Assembly: GCA_032173965.1 (NCBI GenBank)
Contig: CM063299.1
Coordinates: 1,364,001-1,428,000 of the forward strand
Direction of reading: 5' to 3'
Length of the DNA: 64,000 bases
DNA from: Sitta carolinensis
Lineage: Eukaryota > Chordata > Aves > Passeriformes > Sittidae
Shown: positions 47,601 through 50,702 of the stretch, in pieces
Position numbering within the stretch: the stretch's first letter is position 1
Layout: every line of letters begins with the position of its first letter
Notes under the pieces: model-generated
Database searches by the model: none
What the model was told of the DNA's origin: nothing
The model's input: only the letters and a program-made list of their open reading frames with translations
Made by a program: the position numbers and the translations under genes

Positions 47601-50362
47601 TTTAAAATTCTATTTCATTTCTTTTACTTTATTTTACGTTTATTTATTTTTTTAAAATTCTATTTTATTTCATTGGGGTTTTTTTTAAATTCTATTTATT
47701 TTTTCATTCCTTTTCTCAAGTCCCCAGCACCCCGGGGTTCCAGGGAAGGGGGGATGTTCTCTGGAGGGCAGCAGCCTTTCCAAGGTAGAGCCTGAGCTCT
47801 CCAAAAGCAGGCAGCTCGTTAGCTAATACATTACACCAATCAAGGAGAGTTATCTTAAGCCACAATTAATCTGCTCCCTGGCATATGTTGATAGGGAAGC
47901 ATCATGCTGTTTCTTAATTAAAAGCAAACGGATTAAAAATGATTAATAAGAGTATTAAATATTCTCCTAAACTAAAAGCTTTGGGATTCTTGGGTAAGTG
48001 GAGCTTTCCCCAGGTCTGGGCTGGGCTTTCCCCCCGTGCCTGGACCCTTCCTTTGTGTGCAGGGGGCAAAGCCCCCCAGCCAGGGGCAGCAGAGACACCA
48101 CAGTCCAGAGGTGCCATCCCCGGGCTCAAGGCACTGGGGGGAAAGGAAACCAAACAATCCTGGGCTTTCCGAGGGGGTCCTGGGCTGGGCGGGCTCTGGA
48201 AGCGACATTCCTGCCTGGCACAGGGCGGGAGGCTCTGGCACCGGGGCTGCCCGGCATCCCTGCAGCGCCCCAGGCCGGGCTGGGATGGTGGGAGGGGACA
48301 GCCAGGAGCAGGGACAGCCAGGAGCAGGGACAGCCAGGAGCAGGGACAGCAGGAGGGGACAGCAGGAGGGGACAGCAGCAGGGACAGCAGCAGGGGACAG
48401 CAAGAGGGGACAGCCAGGAGCAGGGGACAGCCAGGAGCAGGGACAGCAGCAGGGGACAGCCAGGAGGGGACAGCAGGAGGGGACAGCAGCAGGGGACAGC
48501 CAGGAGGGGACAGCCAGGAGGGGACAGCAGCAGGGGACAGCCGGGAGGGGACAGCCAGGAGCAGGGACAGCCAGGAGGGAACAGCAGCAGGGGGAACTCG
48601 GGCAGCTCCGGGCTGGGTGCTGGGAAAACTCCTCCATGGCAAGGGGAACTCCTCCATGGCAAGGGGAACTCCTCCATGGCAAGGGAACTCCTCCATGGCA
48701 AGGAAAGTCCTGCAAGGGAAGGAAACTACTCCAAAGAAAGGGAAATTTTTCCAAGGAAAGGGAAACTACTCTAAGGAAAGAGAAATTCCTCCAAGGGAAG
48801 GGAAGGTCCTCCAGGGAAAGGGAAACTCCTCCAAGGGAAGGGGAACTCCTCCAAGGGAAGGGAAAGTCCTCCTGGGGAAGGGGAACTCCTCCAAGGGAAG
48901 GGGAACTCCTCCAAGGGAAGGGAAAGTCCTCCAAGGGAAGGGAAAGTCCTCCAAGGGAAGGGGAACTCCTCCAAGGGAAGGGGAACTCCTCCAAGGGAAG
49001 GGGAACTCCTCCAAGGGAAGGGCTGCCCAGCCCTGGCACAGCTGCCCAGCGCAGAGCTGAGTCCCCAGCCCTGCAGGGATTTAGAAGCTCCGAGGCTGTG
49101 GCCCTTGGGGACGCGGTCCCGGTGGCCTTGGCACTGCTGGCCGGACTCTGATCGCCGGGGTTTTTCCAGCCCTGCCGGCTCTGAGAGTGCCGGGCTCTGT
49201 CCCAAAGCTGTGGCAGGTCCTGCCCGCAGCAGGGGCTGCCACCCCCGCGTCACCACCCCCAGCTCATTGTCATTCTGCCTTTGACTTGGTTAGTGATAAC
49301 AGAGAAGGATAGTGCACCTTTAAATGAGGAGCTCTGTGTTTAATTACCCAAATAAAATGACATAAATATGAATGAGTGCTAATGGCAGTACTTGCTTTTC
49401 CGGAAACCATTAACAAAACGATTCTTAAATGATTTGTAAAGAAAATGAGAGGAGAGGAGAGAAGGCTGTTAGGGGCTCACACACTCCTGAGTTATTACAC
49501 AGCCAACTATCTAGCAAATATCAGGTGAAATGATCTTGTGAAAGGCACAAAGGGGGTCGTGGCTGAGGGTTCCAGACCCCGAGCTGCCGTGCCCAGGGAG
49601 CTGCTTTGGCTCCGGGGCTGGCTCAGGGCTCCCAGGATTGCTGGGGACACTCGGGCCCCCCGGTGGCTCAGCCCTGGGAGAATCCCAGAGCAGCTGCAGC
49701 TCAAGTGTTCCACCAGAATTTGGGGAGCAGAGGAGCTGGGATTTGACTGGGACAGCTCCAGTTCCTTCTCTGCAGCACTGACCAAGCACCTCCTTGCTCC
49801 CCTTCCATCACATTTATGGCAGTATGCAAAAGAAAAAAATAATCTTTGAACTTGTGCTGACTGTTAGGTGTGTTTGTGGGGAAGCTGGCAGTCCAGCAGC
49901 TGTGGGGTAAATCCGGGGTGTGGGCTGAGCCGTGGGATTTTGGCAGGCCTACCTGTGGGACAGCAACAAGGACCTGGTGGAGTGGCTGGAGAAGCAGCTG
50001 ACGGAGGAGGAGGGCGTTCGCTCCGTGGTGGAGGAGAACATCAAGTACATCTCCAGGGACTACGTGCTCAAGCAGATCCGGAGGTGAGTGCAGGGAGGGC
50101 TCCACAGCTCCTGCCCTCTCACTCTCAGGGTTCCAGTCCCGCCAGCAGAGGGGCCTGAGGAAGCTCCCAGCCCCACATTCCAGCCCCTGGAATTCCTGCT
50201 GGGAGCTGCCTCGCTCACCGCTGTCCTCTTTGCAGCCTGGTGCAGGCCAACCCCGAGGTTGCCATGGATTCCATCGTGCACATGACCCAGCACATCTCCC
50301 CCACGCAGCGGGCAGAGGTGGTGCGGATCCTCTCCACCATGGACTCGCCTTCCTCCACGTAG
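206..50362 (+). CDS. ACACA: Acetyl-CoA carboxylase 1, last 23 coding exons (partial gene, 5' part outside window)
   Basis: Biotin-dependent cytosolic enzyme that carboxylates acetyl-CoA to malonyl-CoA, the committed step of fatty acid synthesis. The 23 exons join to about 1032 residues, matching the C-terminal ~44% of a ~2350-residue ACC. Residues 1 to ~260 belong to the central region, ~260 to ~600 to the CT N-lobe and ~604 to ~920 to the CT C-lobe. Motifs seen include [35 protein letters not shown] and [10 protein letters not shown]. The biotin carboxylase and biotin carrier (MKM) regions must lie upstream. ACACA is preferred over ACACB by the end [19 protein letters not shown], by [20 protein letters not shown] and by the adjacent AATF gene; a few sites (for example GLGVENLRG) are ACACB-like, as I recall also for chicken ACACA. 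One base is missing in exon 17 (see that entry). All introns are GT-AG except intron 8 (GC-AG). Exon ends were placed from reading frame, splice consensus and family similarity, not from transcripts. Confidence 0.96.
263..570 (+). other. ACACA intron 1
   Basis: 308 bp, AT-rich, with a T run (about 522-540) and acceptor GTTTGTAAG, an AAG-type 3' splice site. No other feature seen. Confidence 0.85.
571..615 (+). CDS. ACACA: ACACA window exon 2 (15 codons)
   Basis: Encodes [15 protein letters not shown], followed by a strong GTAAGT donor. It is a short central-region exon, and both ends are in phase 0. Confidence 0.94.
616..2998 (+). other. ACACA intron 2
   Basis: 2.4 kb of unique-looking, partly AT-rich sequence, for example around 1800-1910. 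I see no recognisable gene, transposon or tandem array. Confidence 0.8.
2999..3040 (+). CDS. ACACA: ACACA window exon 3 (14 codons)
   Basis: Encodes [14 protein letters not shown]. The acceptor is CAAACAG and the donor AAG/GTGAGT. It is among the shortest exons of the gene. Confidence 0.94.
3041..3836 (+). other. ACACA intron 3, half occupied by an LTR-like repeat
   Basis: 796 bp intron. Positions 3214-3648 are an inverted copy of the TGCCT/AGGCA LTR-like family described separately; the remaining sequence shows nothing recognisable. Confidence 0.85.
3214..3648 (-). mobile_element. LTR-like repeat, family A copy 1 (probable solo LTR)
   Basis: 435 bp repeat. Read on the - strand it starts TGCTTTCAG (TGCCTTCAG in another copy) and ends GGAGGCA, the short inverted TG...CA ends typical of LTRs. 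An AATAAA lies about 65 bases before the - strand 3' end. A near-identical copy of the same length sits at 45601-46035, a diverged one at 4111-4533 and an opposite-strand one at 54345-54749. No coding sequence accompanies it, and I could not find a clear target duplication. The LTR reading is inference from structure; family identity is unknown. Confidence 0.7.
3837..4052 (+). CDS. ACACA: ACACA window exon 4 (72 codons)
   Basis: Runs from [20 protein letters not shown] to [15 protein letters not shown], a highly conserved part of the central region. Acceptor CCCTGCAG and donor AAG/GTGAGT; phase 0 at both ends. Confidence 0.96.
4053..4967 (+). other. ACACA intron 4, contains a diverged LTR-like repeat
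   Basis: 915 bp. Positions 4111-4533 hold a diverged family A LTR-like copy; the rest is unremarkable, ending in a CTCTGCAG acceptor. Confidence 0.82.
4111..4533 (-). mobile_element. LTR-like repeat, family A copy 2 (diverged)
   Basis: Shares the order of landmarks with copies 1 and 3: GGGATTTATTAAAA, CACCCAAGGTG, the ATAAGTTTTGGTCCA block and an AAAGCTAAAATGTAAGGCA end. Similarity is clearly lower. It carries an internal duplication of about 40 bp (two GATTCTGGGGCTGG-type units near 4365-4425). The boundary at the low end is approximate. Confidence 0.6.
4968..5123 (+). CDS. ACACA: ACACA window exon 5 (52 codons)
   Basis: Runs from [20 protein letters not shown] to [12 protein letters not shown] in the central region. 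Acceptor CTCTGCAG, donor AAG/GTGGGA, phase 0. Confidence 0.96.
5201..5437 (-). mobile_element. CR1 LINE 3'-end fragment
   Basis: Begins TAGAATCACAGGATT and then GGTTTGGGGTGGAAGGGACC, the reverse complement of the avian CR1 3' tail, followed by the usual degenerate body (CCAAGCCACATCCAGCCTGG, GGACACTTCCAGGGA). It is 5'-truncated, as is normal for CR1. Confidence 0.8.
6391..6450 (+). mobile_element. CR1 LINE 3' tail, short and decayed
   Basis: GATGGTCTTCAAGGTCTTTT and CCAACATAACCACTCTGTGG resemble the sense CR1 3' terminus. Only about 60 bp is recognisable. Confidence 0.5.
6621..6690 (-). mobile_element. CR1 LINE 3' tail fragment
   Basis: AGAATCCCAGGGTGGTCTGG then AAAGGACCTCAAAGCCCATC is a decayed antisense CR1 end. 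Confidence 0.55.
6799..7140. repeat. AT-rich tandem array, seven ~52-60 bp units
   Basis: Seven units of the form GTTATTGYGATTGGTGAATG followed by ATAAAATATATATTTTATAT. Read on the - strand each unit carries a CCAAT core followed by ATATATAAAAT, the order of a CCAAT box and a TATA-like element. The array ends about 200 bp upstream of exon 6. It may be a tandemly amplified U3-type segment of an LTR; that is inference. Confidence 0.85.
7344..7547 (+). CDS. ACACA: ACACA window exon 6 (68 codons)
   Basis: Runs from [20 protein letters not shown] to [14 protein letters not shown], at the transition from the central region to the CT module. Acceptor GTTGCAG and donor CAG/GTGCGT. The exon is GC-rich compared with the AT-rich repeat just upstream. 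Confidence 0.96.
7548..10586 (+). other. ACACA intron 6
   Basis: 3.0 kb. Starts with GC-rich sequence, then a three-unit ~212 bp tandem repeat (about 7641-8286) and a tail related to the sequence upstream of exon 6. From 8450 to 10560 I see no gene or clear repeat; there is a small hairpin GCCGTG-AAG-CACGGC near 10137-10152. Confidence 0.8.
7641..8286. repeat. Tandem repeat, three units of ~212-218 bp
   Basis: Units begin at TGGYTTGGGTTGGAWKGCAC (7648, 7866, 8078) and share CTCATCCCATTCCCATGGGC, GGGATTGTTYCCCTTA and GTGATTGGTGA-type blocks. The start of each unit resembles the antisense CR1 end. The GTGATTGGTGA core is also the core of the array before exon 6, so both may come from one repeat family. 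Confidence 0.85.
10587..10742 (+). CDS. ACACA: ACACA window exon 7 (52 codons)
   Basis: Runs from [20 protein letters not shown] to [13 protein letters not shown]. Start of the carboxyltransferase module by family alignment. Acceptor CCCACAG, donor CAG/GTGAGT. Confidence 0.96.
10743..11221 (+). other. ACACA intron 7
   Basis: 479 bp with GT-AG ends and no recognisable repeat or gene. Confidence 0.85.
11222..11368 (+). CDS. ACACA: ACACA window exon 8 (49 codons), followed by a GC donor
   Basis: Runs from [20 protein letters not shown] to [17 protein letters not shown]. The reading frame and the conserved continuation IGMVAW in exon 9 fix the 5' splice site as GAG/GCAAGT, a GC-AG intron with an otherwise ideal donor. 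The [15 protein letters not shown] piece is a locally variable region between ACC orthologues. Confidence 0.95.
12760..12915 (+). mobile_element. CR1 LINE 3'-end fragment
   Basis: Sense orientation: CCCATCCCTGGAGGTGTCCA, then AGTGGAAGGTGTCCCTGCCA and GGGCTTTGAGGTCCCTCCAC, the expected order toward the CR1 3' tail. Confidence 0.75.
13771..13834 (-). mobile_element. CR1 LINE 3' tail fragment
   Basis: TCACAGAATCCCCGGCTGGT then TTGGGTTGGAATTACCTTAA, a short antisense CR1 end. Confidence 0.65.
14811..14991 (+). mobile_element. CR1 LINE 3'-end fragment
   Basis: AGGAATTTCTCCATGGAAAA, GGGGCTGCCCAGGGAGGTGC, GGAGTCCCCATCCCTGGAGG and a terminal GATTCTGTGA give the sense order of a CR1 3' region. Confidence 0.8.
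15471..15708 (+). mobile_element. CR1 LINE 3'-end fragment
   Basis: Sense CR1 order: TTTAGGTTGGATATCAGGGA, CAGAGGGTGGTGGAGCACTG, TTGATCCCTTCCAGCTCAGC, ending ATTCTGTGATTCTC. Confidence 0.8.
15880..16330. other. Candidate conserved noncoding block with two adjacent hairpins
   Basis: AT-rich unique sequence with ATTA/TAAT and TGACA-type sites. It surrounds a perfect 7 bp hairpin (15974-15980 with 15984-15990) directly followed by an 11 bp stem with one G-U pair (15990-16000 with 16020-16030). CpGs are concentrated here. A regulatory role is a guess; no coding potential is seen. Confidence 0.25.
18489..18758 (+). CDS. ACACA: ACACA window exon 9 (90 codons), CT N-lobe
   Basis: Runs from [20 protein letters not shown] to [12 protein letters not shown], the longest exon in the window. 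Contains [16 protein letters not shown] and [16 protein letters not shown], signature segments of the CT N-lobe. Third positions are strongly GC-biased, as in exons 18 and 20-22. Confidence 0.97.
18759..19173 (+). other. ACACA intron 9
   Basis: 415 bp; holds a decayed CR1 3' end at about 18870-18970. Ends CCCTGCAG. Confidence 0.82.
18870..18970 (+). mobile_element. CR1 LINE 3' tail, decayed
   Basis: CTGGGAGCAGCCTGCTCC and TCTAACCCAAACCATTCCAG match the sense CR1 3' terminus. The low-end boundary is approximate. Confidence 0.55.
19174..19271 (+). CDS. ACACA: ACACA window exon 10 (32 codons plus 2 bases)
   Basis: Runs [20 protein letters not shown] to [10 protein letters not shown] and ends with AG of a split arginine codon. 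Donor AG/GTAGGA. Confidence 0.96.
19272..19717 (+). other. ACACA intron 10
   Basis: 446 bp, nothing recognisable besides GT-AG ends; acceptor CTCCCTCAG. Confidence 0.82.
19718..19838 (+). CDS. ACACA: ACACA window exon 11 (1 base plus 40 codons), CT N-lobe
   Basis: Completes the arginine codon, then [20 protein letters not shown] and [20 protein letters not shown]. The [10 protein letters not shown] glycine-rich loop is a conserved CT element. Donor TTG/GTAATC. Confidence 0.96.
19839..20298 (+). other. ACACA intron 11
   Basis: 460 bp with a T-rich tract (20260-20295) before the CCCAG acceptor; no other feature. Confidence 0.82.
20299..20409 (+). CDS. ACACA: ACACA window exon 12 (37 codons), CT N-lobe
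   Basis: Runs [20 protein letters not shown] to [20 protein letters not shown] carries Cys where I recall Ala (GAGALNK) in the human and chicken proteins, a conservative small-residue change. Donor AAG/GTAAGT. Confidence 0.96.
20461..20500 (-). mobile_element. CR1 LINE 3' tail, very short
   Basis: TGGAATCCTGGAATGGTTTG then GGCTGGAAGGGATGATG, the last ~40 bp of an antisense CR1 end. Confidence 0.5.
23271..23322. repeat. Poly(T)-rich low-complexity tract
   Basis: T runs interrupted by single C bases, followed at 23390-23430 by a TC-rich simple repeat. It could be a replication-slippage tract; no retroposed body is recognisable beside it. Confidence 0.85.
23603..23633. repeat. Poly(T) tract
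   Basis: About 28 uninterrupted T bases, followed by a TCC-rich short stretch at 23670-23700. Confidence 0.85.
27040..27420. other. Candidate conserved noncoding block in intron 12
   Basis: Unique AT-rich sequence with TAAT/ATTA cores, no repeat signature and no ORF, ending in the CpG-containing CACCGAACGCTCG. It looks like a vertebrate intronic conserved element, but this rests on composition alone. Confidence 0.2.
28255..28384 (+). mobile_element. CR1 LINE 3'-end fragment
   Basis: GGCTTCAAGCTCTGCCAGGG, CTTCAGGCTGGATATGAGGA and AGAATTCCTTCATGGGAAGA in sense CR1 order, ending GAAGGTCCCTTCCCAGCCAG. Confidence 0.75.
29591..29800 (-). mobile_element. CR1 LINE 3'-end fragment
   Basis: Antisense: GTAGAATCCAGAATGTTTTG, GGAGGAACCTTAGAGATCCA, then TTGTCCCAGGGTGCTCCAGC and GGGGCAGCCACAGCTGCTCT. 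Very similar in layout to the copy at 43201-43355. Confidence 0.8.
29975..30118 (+). CDS. ACACA: ACACA window exon 13 (48 codons), CT N-lobe
   Basis: Runs [20 protein letters not shown] to [32 protein letters not shown] is a conserved CT stretch. Acceptor CCCCAG, donor AAG/GTAATT. Confidence 0.97.
30217..30337 (+). CDS. ACACA: ACACA window exon 14 (40 codons plus 1 base)
   Basis: Runs [20 protein letters not shown] to [14 protein letters not shown], linking the two CT lobes. Preceded by the shortest intron in the window (98 bp, 30119-30216). Ends with A of a split Asn codon; donor CAA/GTATGG. Confidence 0.96.
30338..31931 (+). other. ACACA intron 14
   Basis: 1.6 kb, AT-rich in parts (30390-30600). 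A short CpG-containing segment occurs near 30855-30880. No transposon or gene recognised; acceptor CCCTTTAG. Confidence 0.8.
31932..32028 (+). CDS. ACACA: ACACA window exon 15 (2 bases, 31 codons, 2 bases)
   Basis: Runs [20 protein letters not shown] to [11 protein letters not shown], the start of the CT C-lobe. Split codons at both ends give Asn and Arg; donor AG/GTAAGT. Confidence 0.96.
32029..33369 (+). other. ACACA intron 15
   Basis: 1.3 kb with one short CR1 tail (32190-32250); otherwise nothing recognisable. Acceptor GTTTGCAG. Confidence 0.8.
32190..32250 (+). mobile_element. CR1 LINE 3' tail, short
   Basis: ATGATCTTTCAGGTGCCTTC and CAGCCCATTCTGTGGCTCTG, ending TAATTCTATAATT, fit a decayed sense CR1 end. 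Confidence 0.6.
33370..33466 (+). CDS. ACACA: ACACA window exon 16 (1 base plus 32 codons), CT C-lobe
   Basis: Runs [20 protein letters not shown] to [12 protein letters not shown], a near-invariant CT C-lobe segment. Acceptor TTGCAG, donor AAG/GTGGGT. Confidence 0.97.
33467..34137 (+). other. ACACA intron 16
   Basis: 671 bp, nothing recognisable; acceptor CCCCACCAG. Confidence 0.82.
34138..34272 (+). CDS. ACACA: ACACA window exon 17, one-base deletion giving a premature TGA
   Basis: Reads [20 protein letters not shown] and [10 protein letters not shown], then TGA at 34228-34230. One base further along, the next frame continues exactly with [15 protein letters not shown] and a GTAAGC donor. 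The exon is 135 nt where 136 are needed, and the run at 34225-34227 has three C where four restore frame. Taken literally, the protein loses about 308 residues including most of the CT C-lobe. All other exons are intact and ACC1 is essential in vertebrates, so a base-calling or assembly error in a C run is the simplest explanation. A true null allele is the alternative. Confidence 0.93.
35935..36105 (-). mobile_element. CR1 LINE 3'-end fragment, interrupted
   Basis: CCAGACTGCTTTGGGTTGGA then CCTTAAAGATTCC is an antisense CR1 end. CCCCCTGTCCTGGCCAGGGA resumes the body after a short unrelated stretch. Confidence 0.55.
36620..36820. repeat. AT-rich inverted repeat, arms ~58 bp (possible MITE or stem-loop)
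   Basis: Left arm 36620-36677 and right arm 36763-36820 are near-perfect reverse complements. Both share CAATTATTTTATTATGTAG, with about 85 bp between them. The whole is about 201 bp. It could be a palindromic DNA-transposon derivative; no target duplication is evident. Confidence 0.8.
37055..37080. repeat. (AT)n microsatellite
   Basis: About 13 AT dinucleotides, followed by a degenerate ATATATCTATATG stretch. Confidence 0.95.
38161..38292 (+). mobile_element. CR1 LINE fragment
   Basis: GGTGGGACATCAGGAATTCC TCCCTGTGAGGGTGCTGAGG resembles the sense CR1 segment some 200 bp before the 3' end. The terminal tail is missing and the minisatellite follows. Confidence 0.55.
38315..38662 (+). repeat. 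31 bp pyrimidine-rich minisatellite that forms the exon 18 acceptor
   Basis: Later units read CCCTGTCTGACCGTCTCTCT then GTCCCTCCCAG (31 bp); earlier ones are longer or shorter variants. Each unit is a polypyrimidine tract ending in CAG, so about a dozen acceptor-like AGs precede the true one at 38661-38662. The last unit directly supplies the splice acceptor of exon 18. Confidence 0.9.
38663..38840 (+). CDS. ACACA: ACACA window exon 18 (2 bases, 58 codons, 2 bases), CT C-lobe
   Basis: Runs [20 protein letters not shown] through [20 protein letters not shown] to [19 protein letters not shown] is a hallmark of the CT C-lobe. GC-rich third positions; donor AG/GTAGGG. Confidence 0.97.
39042..39154 (+). 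CDS. ACACA: ACACA window exon 19 (1 base, 37 codons, 1 base)
   Basis: Runs [20 protein letters not shown] to [17 protein letters not shown]. The exon starts inside a run of eight G bases whose first G is the acceptor G; seven G give the correct frame. Donor G/GTACGT leads straight into a minisatellite. Confidence 0.96.
39155..39285 (+). repeat. GC-rich minisatellite at the exon 19 donor
   Basis: Variants of CCTCAGGGCACCTGGGACAC (about 19-21 bp) begin at the 5' splice site. The array continues at 39581-39613 after the LTR-like insertion, showing that the array is older than the insertion. Confidence 0.88.
39286..39580 (-). mobile_element. Solo-LTR-like insertion with perfect 6 bp target duplication
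   Basis: 295 bp element with inverted ends TGTT...AACA, flanked by CCCCTC at 39280-39285 and CCCCTC at 39581-39586. On the - strand it holds AATAAA about two thirds along, followed by a TG-rich ~85 bp segment, as expected for U3-R-U5. Removing it and one CCCCTC restores a continuous minisatellite. No internal or coding retroviral sequence remains. Unrelated to family A. Confidence 0.85.
39581..39613 (+). repeat. Continuation of the intron 19 minisatellite
   Basis: CCCCTCAGGGCACCTGGGAC then ACCCCTCAGGGGG continues the unit pattern interrupted at 39285. Confidence 0.85.
40471..40570 (+). mobile_element. CR1 LINE 3'-end fragment
   Basis: GATAGTGCAAGGTGTCCCTG, CCCATGGTAGG, ATGATCTTTGAAGTCC and CAACTCAAACCATTTTATTA, ending ATTCTCTGA, in sense order. 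Confidence 0.78.
41220..41420. other. Candidate conserved noncoding block in intron 19
   Basis: Unique sequence with TTTAATTAAAATGACTG, CATCGGCTGATC and CACTAATTCC-type homeodomain-like cores. No repeat or ORF signature. Function unknown. Confidence 0.2.
43201..43355 (-). mobile_element. CR1 LINE 3'-end fragment
   Basis: TGGAATCCCAGGATGGTTGG, AGAAGGGACCCCAAAGCTCA and CACTTCCAGGGATCCAGGGG, antisense and 5'-truncated. Confidence 0.78.
43790..44520. other. Candidate conserved noncoding block in intron 19
   Basis: AT-rich unique sequence with many ATTA/TAAT and GATTGATCGA/CGATCGATGA-like palindromic cores (44091-44165) and an internal poly(T). No coding frame. Composition suggests a regulatory element, unproven. 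Confidence 0.22.
45343..45497 (+). CDS. ACACA: ACACA window exon 20 (2 bases plus 51 codons)
   Basis: Runs [20 protein letters not shown] to [18 protein letters not shown]. The [13 protein letters not shown] stretch is a charged helix of the CT C-lobe. Donor ACC/GTGAGT. Confidence 0.96.
45498..46084 (+). other. ACACA intron 20, three quarters LTR-like repeat
   Basis: 587 bp, of which 45601-46035 is family A LTR-like copy 3. Only about 49 bp separate the element from exon 21, so the branch point probably lies in or at the edge of the element. Acceptor CGGGCAG. Confidence 0.85.
45601..46035 (-). mobile_element. LTR-like repeat, family A copy 3
   Basis: Same length (435 bp) and strand as copy 1 at 3214-3648. 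Over the first ~270 bp (low end) I count only about two differences; divergence rises toward the high end. It has the same TGCCTCCAGGAGG low-end border and AAGGCA high-end border, and AATAAA on the - strand. No coding content. Confidence 0.72.
46085..46255 (+). CDS. ACACA: ACACA window exon 21 (57 codons)
   Basis: Runs [20 protein letters not shown] to [31 protein letters not shown] is strongly conserved. Acceptor GGGCAG, donor AAG/GTCAGC, a weak donor (no A at +3 or G at +5) placed next to a minisatellite. Confidence 0.96.
46316..46965 (+). repeat. GC-rich 18-19 bp minisatellite (~650 bp)
   Basis: About 35 units of two kinds, GGGCACCCCGGGACRGGCA and GGGCACCCTGGACCCAGCA, intermixed. It contains runs such as GGGACGGGCAGGGCACCCGG that fit a G-quadruplex pattern on the transcribed RNA strand. 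Long open frames on both strands here are by-products of the repeat. Confidence 0.93.
47109..47710. repeat. (TTTTA)n-type pentanucleotide array, ~600 bp, degenerate
   Basis: Long run of TTTTA units mixed with TTTCA, TTTAC and TTTTTA variants on the ACACA sense strand. Purity is highest at the low end (47109-47290) and falls toward 47700. Confidence 0.93.
48298..48596 (+). repeat. GGGACAGC minisatellite
   Basis: Units of GGGACAGCCAGGAGCA and GGGACAGCAGGAG (13-16 bp), about 20 copies, G-rich on the sense strand. Confidence 0.92.
48637..49022 (+). repeat. 20 bp minisatellite GGGGAACTCCTCCAAGGGAA
   Basis: About 19 copies; the first four have CCATGGCAA in place of CCAAGGGAA, and central ones vary. 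Purine-rich on the sense strand. Confidence 0.93.
49947..50083 (+). CDS. ACACA: ACACA window exon 22 (45 codons plus 2 bases)
   Basis: Runs [20 protein letters not shown] to [15 protein letters not shown]. The acidic [12 protein letters not shown] segment supports ACACA over ACACB. Donor AG/GTGAGT. Confidence 0.96.
50236..50362 (+). CDS. ACACA: ACACA window exon 23, C-terminus and stop
   Basis: Runs [20 protein letters not shown] to [17 protein letters not shown], then TAG at 50360-50362. The human protein, as I recall, ends MDSPST, so there is one extra Ser here. Preceded by a 152 bp intron. Confidence 0.97.
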
Positions 50363-50640
50363 GAGCTGCGGGCCCGCCCTGCCCGGCGCCGCCCGCACCC
50401 CGGCGCGGGATCTGCCCTTTGTCTGCTCGGCCGCCGCCGCGGGGAGGCTCAGGGAACGCTGCTGCAGTGACAGTTTTATTTTTTCAAATCAGGCTGACCA
50501 GAGGAAAGCGTGTCCTTTGGCCAGGGACACGAGGAAAACGTATAAACACAAGCGCCTGCGGAACTGAGTCCCCGCTGTGCTCCCGAACCTTATTTATTGA
50601 CCAGAGCCGCCGGTACCGCGAGGCCTTGGCACGGCAGGGC

Positions 50641-50702
50641 CCTGCGGGGACCCCCTGTCCTTGGCAGGGACCCCCTGCCCCTGCAGGGACCCCCTGCCCT
50701 CT
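50641..50702 (+). repeat. Short tandem repeat in the 3' UTR
   Basis: Three copies of a unit centred on CAGGGACCCCCTGYCC, 20-25 bp apart. Confidence 0.8.

Larger units (their letters stand above)
46256..49946 (+). other. ACACA intron 21 (3.7 kb), largely tandem repeat
   Basis: Order: GC-rich minisatellite (46316-46965), pentanucleotide array (47109-47710), a unique AT-rich block (47810-47990), a GGGACAGC minisatellite (48298-48596), a 20 bp minisatellite (48637-49022), then unique sequence with an AT-rich stretch (49260-49510) before exon 22. Confidence 0.88.

Noticed and set aside
47914..49256. Open frames up to ~370 residues on both strands over 47914-49256
   Set aside because: By-products of GGGACAGC and 20 bp minisatellites whose units are in or near multiples of three; repetitive peptides such as [12 protein letters not shown] are not a recognisable protein.
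206..50362. Assignment of the gene to ACACB
   Set aside because: Some residues ([26 protein letters not shown]) look ACACB-like, but the C-terminal ~150 residues, the STMDSPSST end and the adjacent convergent AATF favour ACACA.
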